Assembly (NCBI GenBank): GCA_018398815.1
Contig: CM031620.1
Span: 66,798,923-66,862,922 of the forward strand
Origin: Conus ventricosus
Taxonomy: Eukaryota; Mollusca; Gastropoda; Neogastropoda; Conidae
Direction: 5' to 3'
DNA length: 64,000 nucleotides
Part shown: piece by piece, positions 12,231 to 24,429 of the stretch
Layout of the letters: each line of letters begins with the position of its first letter
Position numbering within the stretch: position 1 is the stretch's first letter
Position numbers and translations under genes: made by a program
Notes under the pieces: model-generated
Database searches by the model: none
Seen by the model: the letters and a program-made list of their open reading frames with translations, nothing else
Told to the model about the DNA's origin: nothing

Positions 12231-12319
12231 AGAGAACAGGAAAACACCGATTCTAACTCACCCTAGCCCTCACCTAGGTTCGGGCTAGGGCGACCTAGAA
12301 TCGTGTTTTCCTGTTCTCT
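12231..12319. repeat. nested hairpin (foldback) repeat
   Basis: Arms of 24-25 bases (12231-12255 and 12295-12319, starting AGAGAACAGGAAAACAC) are near-perfect reverse complements with one extra base. Inside the 39-base loop a second hairpin pairs CCCTAGCCC (12261-12269) with GGGCTAGGG (12282-12290). Confidence 0.85.
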
Positions 12320-12480
12320 GACAAGTAAGACTTCAATAACCAAAAAATAACGATTATCTACAAACAAACATACTGTGTAGGGTTATCCGTTTTCAATACT
12401 AATTTACTAAACTTTTCAGATTTTAGTTTTTGTTTAATCCTGTGTTTTTCCTGGTTATTTTCAATAACATCATTTTCACG

Positions 12481-12737
12481 TGTCAGGACCGACCCCTGGA
12501 GGTCTGCCCTGACAGGATCGGTCTAGGTGGGAGTGAAGGGAGTGACTGACCTCACACGCTCCGCAAGAGACCACACAATAAAGATTACGATACAACACCC
12601 CATTTGCATATCCCACACCAGCCAAAATAAACATTCACACACACATGCCATCACATAAGCACTCAACGCACACAACATGCACAATCACGATCAAGCCTCC
12701 AACGCACACAACATGCACAATCACATCAAGCCTCCCC
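12481..12737. mobile_element. partial gypsy LTR cut by an assembly gap
   Basis: This is nearly the same sequence as the first 250-300 bases of the two full LTRs at 32412 and 38550, starting TGTCAGGACC where those read TGTCACGACC. It includes the catgcacaatcac minisatellite. The rest is lost in the N gap. It may be a separate insertion or a solo LTR. Confidence 0.9.
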
Positions 12738-12837
12738 NNNNNNNNNNNNNNNNNNNNNNNNNNNNNNNNNNNNNNNNNNNNNNNNNNNNNNNNNNNNNNN
12801 NNNNNNNNNNNNNNNNNNNNNNNNNNNNNNNNNNNNN
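12738..12837. other. assembly gap (100 N)
   Basis: Exactly 100 N, the usual filler for a scaffold join of unknown size. Confidence 0.99.
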
Positions 12838-12875
12838 AACAATTTGTTTATTATAATTTTTATATTATAAAAAGA

Positions 12876-13557
12876 ATGTCTCGAGGGCCAGAATCAAAAG
12901 CGCAGCTAGCCCTAAATGCACTGCAGTAGAGCTAAAAGACCTAGTGGACACAGCCGAGTTTGACCTAAAGGGGAGATAGGAAATGTTTAGGATTTGAATA
13001 CACCAGATGATGGGTTTACAAACGAACAGAAATTGAAGTAAAAAACGACAGCAATATCCTAAACTAGAAGAGATAAGAAATTTAAGGGCAAACAGATTTT
13101 GGCAAACATGAATACAAACTTCATAAACGAGAGAATGCTTGGGCGTTGCTTCCTGAAATTGACTGGAATTTAAAGTTTGAACTACGAAGCCCCAATGTAT
13201 ACTTTGATAAGAAAAACAATTTTAGAAAAGCTAATGCAGGCCCATTCTTGTTAGCCTAGTTCCAGGAACACAACAGAAAAAACAGATTGAAATAACTAGG
13301 CAGGTTCTGAATATATGCTACAGAGAAAAAAGTCCTTAGCTGAAGTGGCGGGTGACACCGTCGGCTTAGAATTTACCCCAACGCTACAGTCACTACCTAG
13401 GCAAATGACGATGATTTTTCGCTATTTATTACTCCGAGGGAGGGCGATCCTAGTTTACCAGAAACATACGTTAATTAGAGGCATACAAATAAAGGCTGAA
13501 AACTTGGATGCCCCTCTTAAGTTCGGTATTGCAATTACTAAAACGGAGACGAAATAA
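12876..13557 (+). pseudogene. unrecognised Polinton ORF, left copy (uninterrupted by the LTR element)
   Basis: Counterpart of the right-contig gene starting at 41371. Frameshifts split it, and the last part is the 80-codon frame 13315-13557 ending at KFGIAITKTETK. This copy carries the empty insertion site of the gypsy element at 13511-13515 (CCCCT). No known family is recognised; the product appears soluble and charged. Confidence 0.55.
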
Positions 13558-13739
13558 ACATCCTTAAATCATCTGACAAGACTTAAATAAATGTTAGCGA
13601 ACCGCCAGAGAACGTGGACAAACGAGTTACAAGACAAAACACGACCGCGTTTCGACCTCTTAGTCTTCGTCTGGTGATAAATAAACGAATAAAACAACAA
13701 AAAATTCACTTAGCTTTGGTCGCTTCAGATCGCTCAGGG

Positions 13740-13911
13740 TTCAGTGCAAGGAAGAGGCGTTGAATGACAAGTTTACTGTGATAGTTGACAAAGACAAACT
13801 AAAAGTACTCGACTTTATATTTAATTAAGTATGTTGATTTTATTGCGTTTTACTCTGTTTAATGAAGTGCTGCCAGATGAATTAATAAGAAGAAGATATG
13901 TACAAGATTAA
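13740..13911 (+). pseudogene. unrecognised Polinton ORF fragment, left copy
   Basis: Counterpart of the minus-strand frame 32010-32204, here with frameshifts. It ends at PDELIRRRYVQD before a TAA. There is no known domain. Confidence 0.45.
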
Positions 13912-13936
13912 TTTAAAAAATAATCTTATTTAAAAA

Positions 13937-14490
13937 ATGCATGTTCAACAGTTTAGATTAAAGCAAATAACTGAACTTCAAAAGGAAATAGAAAGCGACT
14001 TGGATAAGTATAGGGTTACCAGAAAGAAATATGCTAAAGCTTTAAATACTCTTTCTTATGTAATTACTGGATCATCAGCTGTAGCTAGCGTAAGTGCCGG
14101 GTCTAGTGTTGCTCTTCTAGCTACTGGGGTTGGAGCGCCAGCTCTTTAACATTAGGGGGCCTGGTTTAGGCTTAGGCCGTTCTATGATTGTAAGTGCTGT
14201 TTTAAAAAAAATTAACTCCTAAATTTACAAAAGCACACTGCCATTGTAGCCCTAGCATCAGCAAAACTTTGTTCATTAAGATTCGATTAAGAATAGCAAA
14301 TCATTACAGGATGAAAACATTACAGACGAAGAATTTCAGAAGCTTATGGCTGACGGTGAGGATTACAGACGACAAAAAATTGAACTTCAAAAGGAGTGGA
14401 GAAAGACTTTTACTTCACGACAGGTAGACACTGATGTAATTAAACAGAACATTGAAAAACAAACACATGATCAGTTAAGCCCAAAATAGG
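13937..14490 (+). pseudogene. Polinton hydrophobic-hairpin protein, left copy
   Basis: It starts MHVQQFRLKQITELQKEIES. A long Ala/Gly/Val/Ser-rich hydrophobic stretch (from about residue 40) and a charged tail beyond 14300 follow after frame breaks. See the right copy at 31415-31985. Confidence 0.6.
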
Positions 14491-14532
14491 CCAAAAAAAT
14501 AAGTTTAGCAAAAATAAATACTATTTTTTTTG

Positions 14533-15502
14533 TTAACTCACTGTGTTTGGCGGGACAACTTGCAACTCTTCGCGAACAAAGGATCTTTTAGGGGCAGGCT
14601 TTTAGACGTAGTAGCACCGCTAAAGAGAGAGTTTTCTCTTAAATAATACACGGGAGGGGTTGTTGTCATGATTCTTTCATCTTCATATACGTCTACACTC
14701 CATATAGGATCAGTGGCTCTAATTCTAACATCACCCTCTGCCTCTCCAGGAGCATACAAGTATCTTACTTTTAGTCCAAACGGCAAGAGTTTTTTGAGTC
14801 CCCTGCGCATCTTCAGTAATGCTAATTTTTTTAATTTGATTGCGTTTACTGGCTTCAACCCTGTTGCTTTAAAATTCTTCATTGTTCATGACACGTAAGA
14901 CTACAGGCAACCTCCTAACCCATTCTGTGTTACGCGTTCTGTCCATAATTTCTCTGTGATATTGATAGGTAAACAGACGTTCAGCTAGATTCTTATTAAA
15001 GTTTTCTACTAGGGCTTGGATCGATGGTTGCCTGGGATCCCTCTCTTAACTGTAACATGATGTTTTAAAAACAGCTGGTTTACAGAGCCCTTAACTCTTT
15101 TCCATCATCAACCTGGATCATCCTAGGATACTTTAATGGACCTCGCATGTATATTTGTTGTAAAGCTACAGCCACAGCAGTTGAGCTTTTATCCGTTAAA
15201 GGTTCAGCGTCTTTGCATCTTGAGGCCATGTCAACAACTGTCAGAGCAATACTTAAACTTTTTTTCTTCTAACTTGTCATGTGGAAGATACAGCAAGTCC
15301 ATCTGGTGGGTGTCATTTGAACTCAGTTAACAAATCTAGGCCTTATTATTCTTTTTGGGGGGGCAGATATATTTGCCAAATTGCCTGTTTTGAAAGCCAG
15401 TCTTTCGCATCTGATTCAGAGACACTTTAGCAGCTTTACTCAGTTTTTCAATAGCAGTCTTTCCTTTCCATAGCCTTTAGGAGAATAATATATTTTGTCC
15501 AT
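14533..15502 (-). pseudogene. Polinton integrase, left copy
   Basis: Reverse-complement counterpart of 30419-31389. It shares the in-frame TGA and the frameshift before the catalytic glutamate region with the right copy, and adds its own single-base indels. Confidence 0.8.
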
Positions 15503-15521
15503 ATTTTAAATGCATTTTATT

Positions 15522-15930
15522 TTACACAAGAAAGTGAGCAACAAGATAGACTGAGGTCATGCCAACTGCAATAAAAACTATCTCTGCAGTCTTCTGTTCT
15601 TCTGATGGTTCATAAAAGTCAGACAGTTCTGGCGGCGGCGATGTTAGAAACTTCTTTCCTGTCACTAAGTAATACTCATTCATTGCGTCATCAACGTCTG
15701 TAAATGTGTTGCTCTGCATGTCCCTGTTCTCTTAACTTTTTATTAATAAAGTCTAAGTGAGCAATTCGTCTTTCTCATAAGCGCCTCTTGCCTTAGCTAA
15801 CTCTTCCATTGACTTGTTATGACGTTCTCTCTCTTCAATCGGACCGCAATTTACTAAACATATAATTGCTTCCAGAGAAGGCTAAAGCATTAACAATAGC
15901 TCCTTCTACCATCAGAACCAATCCAGACAT
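15522..15930 (-). pseudogene. Polinton small membrane protein (MSG...), left copy
   Basis: Counterpart of 29995-30399. The C-terminal 65 codons (15522-15719) stay open with the closing hydrophobic segment; the N-terminal part is frameshifted. Confidence 0.65.
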
Positions 15931-15964
15931 CTTTTATAAATCAATATTTTCTAGATTAATCTTT

Positions 15965-16192
15965 CTATGAACTAATATTCTGGGTATAATCCCCTGTGTA
16001 ACAAGAAAGTCTTTTGACGCAATCCCTGCAGTGATTACAACTATAACCTTAACAACGTCCTCAATGTCTAACCTTCCTAGATCCGCCAGCTCATTTTAAA
16101 CATGTTTTTTGCTAACACGCTATAATCCTATACTAAGGCCGCTAATCACAACAGAAATGGTAATCGTATTGATATTTTTTTTTTTCACTCAT
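15965..16192 (-). pseudogene. Polinton short membrane protein, left copy
   Basis: Counterpart of 29736-29953; frames broken by indels. Confidence 0.5.
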
Positions 16193-16426
16193 CTTTTTAT
16201 TAACTAAAAAAATAATTAAAATAATCATAATACGAAGACTGTCTATGTGCTTTTAATCAGATAATCTTTTGTTGTTAAAGCTAAAAATAAGGTTGCAACT
16301 AGTTTTTGCGAATCTTTATCTTTCCCATGTTGGGCGGTTTTATTCCTAACAAACATTTTGCAAGGGTTTGAATAACTATAACACCAACGATAGGCGCTGC
16401 ATAATTAACCAGCGTATAAAACTCAT
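16093..16426 (-). pseudogene. Polinton short membrane protein (MSLTLVNYAAP...), left copy
   Basis: Counterpart of 29501-29834, broken. Confidence 0.5.
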
Positions 16427-16466
16427 GGTTTTAAAAGTATTATATCATTTTTTATTGTTTTAAAAA

Positions 16467-16926
16467 ATGGATTGTGACGAACTATTAAAGTGTGAGGAGC
16501 AAGCAGACTACTCCGTAGACCATGCCATAAAGAAAGATTATACTCTCTAGCTGCTTGTTGAAAAACTAAACAGTATTTAGGTGTTGAACTAAGTATGAAC
16601 AGATTCAGCAACTGTCTACTTCAGACGTTGAGAAGTACTACACTAGGTACGAAGCACAGCTAGAGTCAAAAATGGTTAGATCGGTGGGTCAGACAATAAT
16701 TAGTCTATATGCTAAGTTAGTAAGTAAGATGGCGCCGGTTGATTCAGAAGAAGATTTAAAATACGACTTATCGCAAGATCCGGTTTTAAACAAGTCACTA
16801 GAAACTCTCGCATGTGACATGTATTACAGATTTGGGACGATGTTATGCCCATTCATCATGGGATTAATTACTTTTAATCATATTTATTTTGATCAAATTA
16901 AATTTAATCGCAATAATAATGGGTAG
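16467..16926 (+). pseudogene. conserved Polinton late-type protein, left copy
   Basis: Counterpart of 29001-29462. The first 30 codons are better preserved here, but a shared TGA and local indels interrupt it before the open frame 16672-16926. Confidence 0.55.
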
Positions 16927-18955
16927 ATCAGATATTAAGTCAATCTTGATGTTTGTAGACTTTAAGAATGCATCCCAAGAAAGGCCTGGGGCAGAGATGT
17001 AATGTGATGAGTCTAGACAGTAGTGTTTCATGCATGTAGATCTGTAATTCTGAAAGACGTCTGCCAATAAACACACGTCAGCCATCAAGTATTGATCATG
17101 ATAATCACCCATTGTTTGACAGTGTAATTCTGTCCAGGCTTTCTGTGCGTATTCATATTCAGCATCAGCTATGTCTTTGTCTCTAAGACTAGAAAAGAAA
17201 AGCGCCTTTAGAGGAAGTGAGTCTTCATCAAACCTATCCCATGAGTTTCATGTATTCATAAGGATAAAACGCCTTTGCGCACTAAAGATGGGTCAAAGTA
17301 TTGTTTTAGTTATTGGAAAGTCTTGTAGAGATCCTGCTAACTTATCTAAACTTGCCATCAGATATTGGGCAGAGTCATAAAAGGTATAAACAATCGAGAG
17401 TAAAAGTCATGTACTTTTCTGAAGACTGTGCAATGCAGGTAACCCTCTTATATTCAGAAGTCACTGCTTGCATGATAAAATGAGAATCGTAGCCTCGTAG
17501 GTTATGAAGAAGATAGGCAGTTTCCATGTCTTAGGGTCAACCTTAAGTTGAAGATTACAATTGTTGTGAGCGGCCCCTCTGAACTTTCCAGTAATGTGAT
17601 CGTGGTCTCTTACTGTTGTCGCCTAATAATTCTCTGTACATATCCCAGCAGTGTGTAGATGAGTCATAGCGTTCTTGGCCTTCAGGAGCCATAACAATGT
17701 CTGAAAGATTTAGTTGGTTGGTATAACTGATTGCGAAGTTGTTTTCATCTGCTCTAAAAATCTACTAGCTGCGTTGGGGCCTCTGTAAATCTCGGTGTCG
17801 TGTGTTGGCCGTCTGACCTAACAACAATAAACGCATAAGAACAGATCTGATGGTGGGTTAATAAGGTTGTTTTTTGTTCTTGCTGTTGTGGTGGCAAGAT
17901 TGATTCAAAGTCAGCATAAACCACGTATGGGCTCATTTGCATTTTGTGTAAATTTTTAAAACTAACTTTAAAACCTGGTTTAGGTGTGAGGAGTTTGGTT
18001 TCACAGTCTACAAACTTTTACAATGAGTTCTATGACTGGCAGCTGCTTCTATAGTAGGAATCTGGTCAAAACACTTCTACAAATCTCTTGTTTAGATTTA
18101 TGCTTTGATGTATATTCTAACAGTCTGCTTATTGTTCTAATTAATACATAATGACTATTTGTACTATCTACAAACAGTATCAAGTCTACATGTTTGTTAA
18201 GCGGCTTGCCTAAAGTGGGAGCGTTGGGAGAAACCCTTAGAGGCACTAGATCGGCTTTTACAGACCATGTGTATACGTTTACGTGATTGGCTTGTTTTGC
18301 TCTTCAAACTGAGATATACTGTTTATACTTACTGGAAAGGTTATGTTATCAAAGTTCAGTTCTTGCTTATTTGTTCATAATTGGAAAACTCTGTTTGCAT
18401 GATTTTGACAGGATGTAAATGCGCTAAAACGCCACCACATAAAAACACATGTTGTCAGGATTTTTTATGTTTAAGACTGCCCGTTTTAACTCTAACTTTT
18501 TTGGGAGAGAAATGTAAGAATTGCCAACTATAGGATAGAACTTTGTTTGTCTCAATCTGATTTCAAGGACTGTCCCTTCAGACCAGCCAGAACCCTTAAC
18601 TTTGCCTCCTCACATTGCATGGTTAAACTGTGTAAGCATGTATTCAGCCCAGTTAGAGTTAAAGTCGTGATAGCTGATTACTTCTTCTGTTTAGTTGAAA
18701 CCAGACTTCCATGTTACTATCATCAGGCGTTATATAATCAATCAGAACGGCCAACAGCACTTTTACTGGTGGCTCCATCTGAAGGGACTCTGGATTTAGA
18801 GATAGCGTGTTCCACGCTTTCCTTGAACGTTTGTGGGGTTAATGATGTCCATGTCGACCTCACTAAACATATTGCTTAATTGTTTGTCACTACCGAATAT
18901 TTCTTCCATCGTATATAGTTTTCCAACCTTGGAATTCTCCGTGTTTGGTCGTCAT
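16864..18955 (-). pseudogene. truncated Polinton DNA polymerase B, left copy
   Basis: Counterpart of 26975-29063. The same 3' truncation joins exonuclease-domain sequence to unrelated A/T-rich sequence. Several single-base deletions relative to the right copy (for example near 18050) divide the frame into pieces at 16864-17112, 17754-17942 and 18049-18246. Confidence 0.85.
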
Positions 18956-19024
18956 TTTTAAAGCCACAATATTTACGTAAAACAAAAAAAAATAATGTAT
19001 ATAAAAGTAAGTAAAACAAGCTTT

Positions 19025-19289
19025 TTATTCTTCACCCAAGCATCGCAACACTTCAAGACACGTTAACCTTACAATAACACCTGCTAATATTTTAGCTTTT
19101 TCTGAATCACTACAGTCCAATGTTTAGCACTTTGATTGCTTCGTTAAATAGTTCACTATGATCTTTTATTATATTGTCTATATCATTCTCCAAACCCAAA
19201 TTCACTAAAATCAATGTTTAACAATTTCATTGTTTCGTCAAATAGTTCATTACAATTCTTTAAATCAGATCACTGAGTTCGACATCCAT
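19025..19289 (-). pseudogene. small acidic Polinton ORF (87 codons), left copy
   Basis: Counterpart of 26642-26905 with frame-breaking indels. Confidence 0.55.
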
Positions 19290-19365
19290 TTTTAAATCTA
19301 AAATAATAAAAAAATAATTGTAATTCAGTTATTATTCATAGCCTTTTCTAATCGTAAAACCGATC

Positions 19366-19655
19366 TTAACTAAAGCGAATAGCTACTCCTTCAGGGGTGG
19401 TAGAAACAGTAAGATTAACATCTTCAGGAGCCATATTATCAACTAATATGGCAAACAACTTTATAATTGGCTGAGGCCAAGAATCTGTATTTCACTGATG
19501 GCTTCAACTACACTTTCTCGTATATCTATACCTCAAAAAGATCAGTAATTAATTCTTCAAACTTGCTCTTTAACTCTTCTTATCAGCCCCCCACTCCCTC
19601 CCTCCTCCAAAATTCTACATATGTTACTAAGCTCTGTAAATACTTCGGGCTTCAT
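19366..19655 (-). pseudogene. small acidic Polinton ORF (97 codons), left copy
   Basis: Counterpart of 26270-26563. Indels in the Glu-rich GGAGG tract break it. Confidence 0.55.
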
Positions 19656-19802
19656 TTTTTAAACCAGAATAAAACAACAATCACCTTGCTTGAACCCTGG
19701 TCTGGTTAGTCTGCTGGTCCTCTGAAGGTGATCTTTGTTTAAAGCTGAAGAGGCGGACAGCACTGTCAGCAGTCAGATCCAACAGAGCCTCGACTGATTT
19801 TA

Positions 19803-21597
19803 GTGTGCGTCGAAGGCCCGTGGAAACTTAGTTTCATTGGGAGGCACTGTTCGCGGGCTCCAAGGCTTCTGGCGCTGGATCGTTTTCCTGCCAGTACTTG
19901 CATTACTGCGGGTCCATCCGCACCATCAGCAACAATGCCAACTTCTAATGAGCCAGGAAGTTACTCGGAACTGGCTCTTCTATATACTGGCAAAAAGAGG
20001 CCATTGCTTCCTTCTGCCAGTCCTAGATGCGTGAGCTACTCAGGGTGGACAGAAGACGCTGCATTCGGAGGAACCAGACCAATTTCTTCCAGCCACTCAG
20101 CAACACGACTAACCAACCAATCCATGGCCTGACACAATGCTCTCTACCCCTTAGCACACTGTCACAGTGGCACTCTCAAGCACTTGGATGGCAAGGGAAG
20201 GCTTAGGGAATTCCATGTCCACTGGTGCTGGGTATTTCTTCTGCCAGCATTAATTTTCTGCTTCTCTGGGCTCATACAGGCCATCAACACCAGTAGTGCC
20301 TTCCAGTGAATGAGAGCTGGCACAGACTTCAGATGAAATGTTTGTGGAACCGGCTCTCCCACATGCTGGCTAAAAGCCTTCATGGCCTCCTTCTGGCAGT
20401 TGGTGATGATTGTATTGCCAGTGCTGCCTGTTGATGAATTCCACCAGCTTCCCAGTTTCTACATGGTCCCAATAGCCATGCCATTGCCTGTTTTAGTGCC
20501 TGTGTTCACCTCTGCAAAACAACCTCTGATGAAGGTGGCAGCCTTTCATCAAATATGCCAGGCAAATGATCAATGATGGCATGAACCTTTGGATATATGT
20601 TAGCCTCCACACAGCCAGGAATCAAACACCTCTTGCCCCTCTTTGGGGTTCCCTGGCATGTGGACCTGGCGTTTGCCTTCCCCGGATCTGTGGCAGGGGA
20701 GAGATGTGTGCTTGGAATGAAGAAGTTCTGGCATGCAGATCTCAGCAGTAGGGCTTGAGTCTGTGCGCTTTTGCCCTGTCGCTGGCCCTTTGTCAGAGAA
20801 TCCCCTGTCTGTTTCACATGATCCTATAAGGCCTGTTTTGGGACCCTCATCAAACTGGCTAGAATGCCCAATACCCCCACTGTCCTGAGTATCCCTGGCT
20901 GATACTTTTCTGGGTGGTCCTCCTGAACAACTTGATTTGTCTGTCGTATCAAAATCCTTACTCTGGCATCTTGATCTGTTCTCACTCATGGTCACTTTCA
21001 CCTTAGAACCTGACCCAAACAGTACCAACAACTTCAGGCCCTGCTTTAGCCGATTCCGAAGAATTCTTCTGAGGAATGTTATCTGCCAGGGACCGATTGA
21101 GTTCTTTTGGTTGTGAAGCAGTAGGCATAAGTGATGGGGTGCTGGCGATCTGGACCTACTTGAGGAGGGAGAAAAGTGCCTGTAATCTTTAGGTTGCCCT
21201 CACGGTGTCTGTGCTGTCGTCCCTGTGACCTAAAAGGTGATGCTGCTTTGGGATTCGACTGCTTCAGACTTCCCTGCTAGCATTTCCACGACAGAGACTC
21301 TGACCCAATTCTGTGGCAATACTGTCTGCTAGAGGCCGATCTTGACGACAATATAGACCTCCTATGCGATCTCCGTCTGCGCCCTCGATCTGAATACCAA
21401 GTCTGAAAGAACAGGTGGCAGCTTGTCAAGCAAGGAACTGGGTTCAGCAGCTTGATTATGCTTTTTTTTGCCCCCAAGTGAAGCGAGGTCCAAAAATCAT
21501 CCATGGACTGCTGTTCATTCCGTGTGAGAGAGGGAGTACTTTTTCTTTTCTTCCCCCCAATGCGCTGGCCATTTTGGGGCTTTATTAAGTCTCCCAT
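19803..21597 (-). pseudogene. zinc-finger-like ORF region, left copy
   Basis: Counterpart of 24430-26130. The minus-strand frame 21277-21597 extends further upstream than the right contig reaches and starts MGDLIKPQNGQRIGGKKRKS, so the true N-terminus lies in the part present only on this contig. Frames are then broken; 20600-21031 encodes the Ser/Arg/Lys-rich segment and 20506-20817 the CLIPGC finger-like end. Confidence 0.5.
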
Positions 21598-22927
21598 GGC
21601 CCCTGCTGCGTTTCAAAATGGATCAGTGCAAGTAGGCCGTCACTGGGTTTGCCACAAAGAATCGACATCAGCATGGAGAACGTAAATCCCCATTCCTTTT
21701 CCTGGAACACACAAGCTGCACTGCTCAATCCAAAGGCTGTGTTTATATTCAGCCCAATGGTCTTCTGAATAAATCTTTCCCTTATCAATGGAGCGGCTGG
21801 TACGTGCTAGTGTTTAGCGCAGTTAGTACCTGGTTTGTGTAAAAGGCAGCCAGCAACCAACGCTATTAACAAATCTTTTTTTTGTTGTTGTTGCTTTTTG
21901 TGTGTGTTGAATTACGGCTAGGGTTGTACTAGTTAAAAGTGTTCTGTATATTCAACTCCTTACATCAATAAATGTTTACCCTACACTTTTGAGAGGTTCG
22001 TTAATACATTTAAGCACTTGCACATTCACACACACGCACTCTACCTTACGAGTCAGTCCAGACACTGGTTTGGGGATTTCGTCAGGGATTCTTTCCCAAG
22101 CCCTTCAGTGGCACCAACTACTTAGTCGAGTCTGTCACTATCACTGTGTCAAAGTCCGGAGTCTAGTAGTGGTCCAAAGCCGTTGTAAATAGTCTACGGC
22201 TGTTCTGAAGCAGTGCTAGGGCTAAACATCTCCTAGGAATGAAGGCCGTAACACTGGTCTGCCACTAGTGTCACTGTCAGCACGACGTAGCTCCTTTCAC
22301 TGACTACAAGTTAGCTTTCTTCGAGTCGTTCTCCCGGAGCTCGTCTTGCTTGTTAAACTGACTGTCAGTGAACACTTCGCACGCGAGGTGCACTTCCGCT
22401 AAGCTCGCCTATGTGCACAGAATCCGTGCGTCACTATCTTACACAAGCTGCACAGGTAGAAGAGTATTTTCAGCAGTTGTGTGGCAGCCAATCAGCTATT
22501 GAGAGTAATCTTTGTGCTCTTCAATCTTTGTGTTCAATGCAAGACAAAAATAAGGAGCTGAAGAAGAAGTGTCATGTCTGTCTCAGAAATGTTCTGTCTT
22601 TGAGGCATCAGTTCTCCAAACTCTTCCAATGGCAAGATTACCTTTGGACACGACTGAAACATTTACACGATCACCAGATAACTTTCAACTTTTTCTCACT
22701 GTTATAACGTCAGATTTCTTAATGTTCAAGAAGACCCGCGCGAAGATTACGTAACATGTGCTCGTAAAGTCGTTCAGCTGCTCACTCGTTTTACTCTAGC
22801 GTGACATGGTATCTGGAAGATGTAGAATGGGCTCATCAGGTAGGTCCCAAGTACCAAGATGGCAGACCTCGAACTTTTTCGCGCGATAGCGTAACTGGTT
22901 TGACAAGATTTCCATCCAAGAGAATGT
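21598..22927. other. left-contig sequence absent from right contig; no gene supported
   Basis: This flank has no mirror on the right contig, which starts inside the overlap. A plus-strand 98-codon frame at 22411-22707 looks helical (QVEEYFQQLCGSQSAIES) but has no family match that I recognise and could be chance. Confidence 0.5.
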
Positions 22928-23132
22928 AATATGCGGGTTCACGACCACCATCTTATTTTGCACGAAAACCCCTTTTTCACATACAAATCAAGTCCATCTC
23001 ATGTCAGTTTTGGCCAAAATTAACACTGTTTTTTTAAAAATAACACGCAAAAACTCCAAAATTGACGTAATCAGTACATTAAAATGGGGGCTATACGTGC
23101 AAGATAAGATTTGTGATGTGAACCCGCATATT
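22928..23132. mobile_element. candidate MITE with terminal inverted repeats
   Basis: A 205-bp unit bounded by exact 15-bp inverted repeats, AATATGCGGGTTCAC (22928-22942) and its complement (23118-23132). Weaker pairing extends inward over the next 20 bases (TTTTGCACG against CGTGCAAGA). It is A/T rich with no coding capacity. No unambiguous target duplication is visible. Confidence 0.7.
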
Positions 23133-23429
23133 TACATCTCTCCAGGCACATAAAAATTTAAAGGGTTTACGTACGCTCTTCTACTTCTAGCACTATTAAC
23201 GTCGCGGGACTGAGCCCTTACTATTTTTTAATATTCTCTTCTACCTCAAGCACTATTAATAATCAGAACAATCAATGGTTTCCGTATTGATTAGCTATTT
23301 TACATCCATGAATTTAAAGAACCCTCAATTAATTCTTTAATTCATGTTCGCAACTTATAATGTAATCAAAACCTGCTTAGTTCTGGACAAAATGTTCTTC
23401 CGCAATAACCTTGGTTTTACGATATACTA

Positions 23430-24429
23430 NNNNNNNNNNNNNNNNNNNNNNNNNNNNNNNNNNNNNNNNNNNNNNNNNNNNNNNNNNNNNNNNNNNNNNN
23501 NNNNNNNNNNNNNNNNNNNNNNNNNNNNNNNNNNNNNNNNNNNNNNNNNNNNNNNNNNNNNNNNNNNNNNNNNNNNNNNNNNNNNNNNNNNNNNNNNNNN
23601 NNNNNNNNNNNNNNNNNNNNNNNNNNNNNNNNNNNNNNNNNNNNNNNNNNNNNNNNNNNNNNNNNNNNNNNNNNNNNNNNNNNNNNNNNNNNNNNNNNNN
23701 NNNNNNNNNNNNNNNNNNNNNNNNNNNNNNNNNNNNNNNNNNNNNNNNNNNNNNNNNNNNNNNNNNNNNNNNNNNNNNNNNNNNNNNNNNNNNNNNNNNN
23801 NNNNNNNNNNNNNNNNNNNNNNNNNNNNNNNNNNNNNNNNNNNNNNNNNNNNNNNNNNNNNNNNNNNNNNNNNNNNNNNNNNNNNNNNNNNNNNNNNNNN
23901 NNNNNNNNNNNNNNNNNNNNNNNNNNNNNNNNNNNNNNNNNNNNNNNNNNNNNNNNNNNNNNNNNNNNNNNNNNNNNNNNNNNNNNNNNNNNNNNNNNNN
24001 NNNNNNNNNNNNNNNNNNNNNNNNNNNNNNNNNNNNNNNNNNNNNNNNNNNNNNNNNNNNNNNNNNNNNNNNNNNNNNNNNNNNNNNNNNNNNNNNNNNN
24101 NNNNNNNNNNNNNNNNNNNNNNNNNNNNNNNNNNNNNNNNNNNNNNNNNNNNNNNNNNNNNNNNNNNNNNNNNNNNNNNNNNNNNNNNNNNNNNNNNNNN
24201 NNNNNNNNNNNNNNNNNNNNNNNNNNNNNNNNNNNNNNNNNNNNNNNNNNNNNNNNNNNNNNNNNNNNNNNNNNNNNNNNNNNNNNNNNNNNNNNNNNNN
24301 NNNNNNNNNNNNNNNNNNNNNNNNNNNNNNNNNNNNNNNNNNNNNNNNNNNNNNNNNNNNNNNNNNNNNNNNNNNNNNNNNNNNNNNNNNNNNNNNNNNN
24401 NNNNNNNNNNNNNNNNNNNNNNNNNNNNN
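23430..24429. other. assembly gap (1000 N)
   Basis: Exactly 1000 N between the two inverted contigs. Open frames drawn through it are artefacts. Confidence 0.99.

Larger units (their letters stand above)
12838..21521 (-). mobile_element. Polinton-derived locus, left (inverted) copy without LTR insertion
   Basis: The reverse complement of this whole block matches 24430-41409 of the right contig at very high identity once the 8.3-kb gypsy insertion is removed (8.68 kb against about 8.66 kb). Differences are mainly single-base indels, many in homopolymers, which break frames that are open on the right (for example the polymerase). Gene copies are listed individually below with less detail than in the right copy. 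Confidence 0.93.

Noticed and set aside
11765..12232. 155-codon Cys/Val/Tyr/Met-rich ORF
   Set aside because: Mostly translation of the ATGT/TG microsatellite.
22411..22707. 98-codon helical-looking ORF as a host exon
   Set aside because: No splice context or family recognised; could be chance in unique flank sequence.
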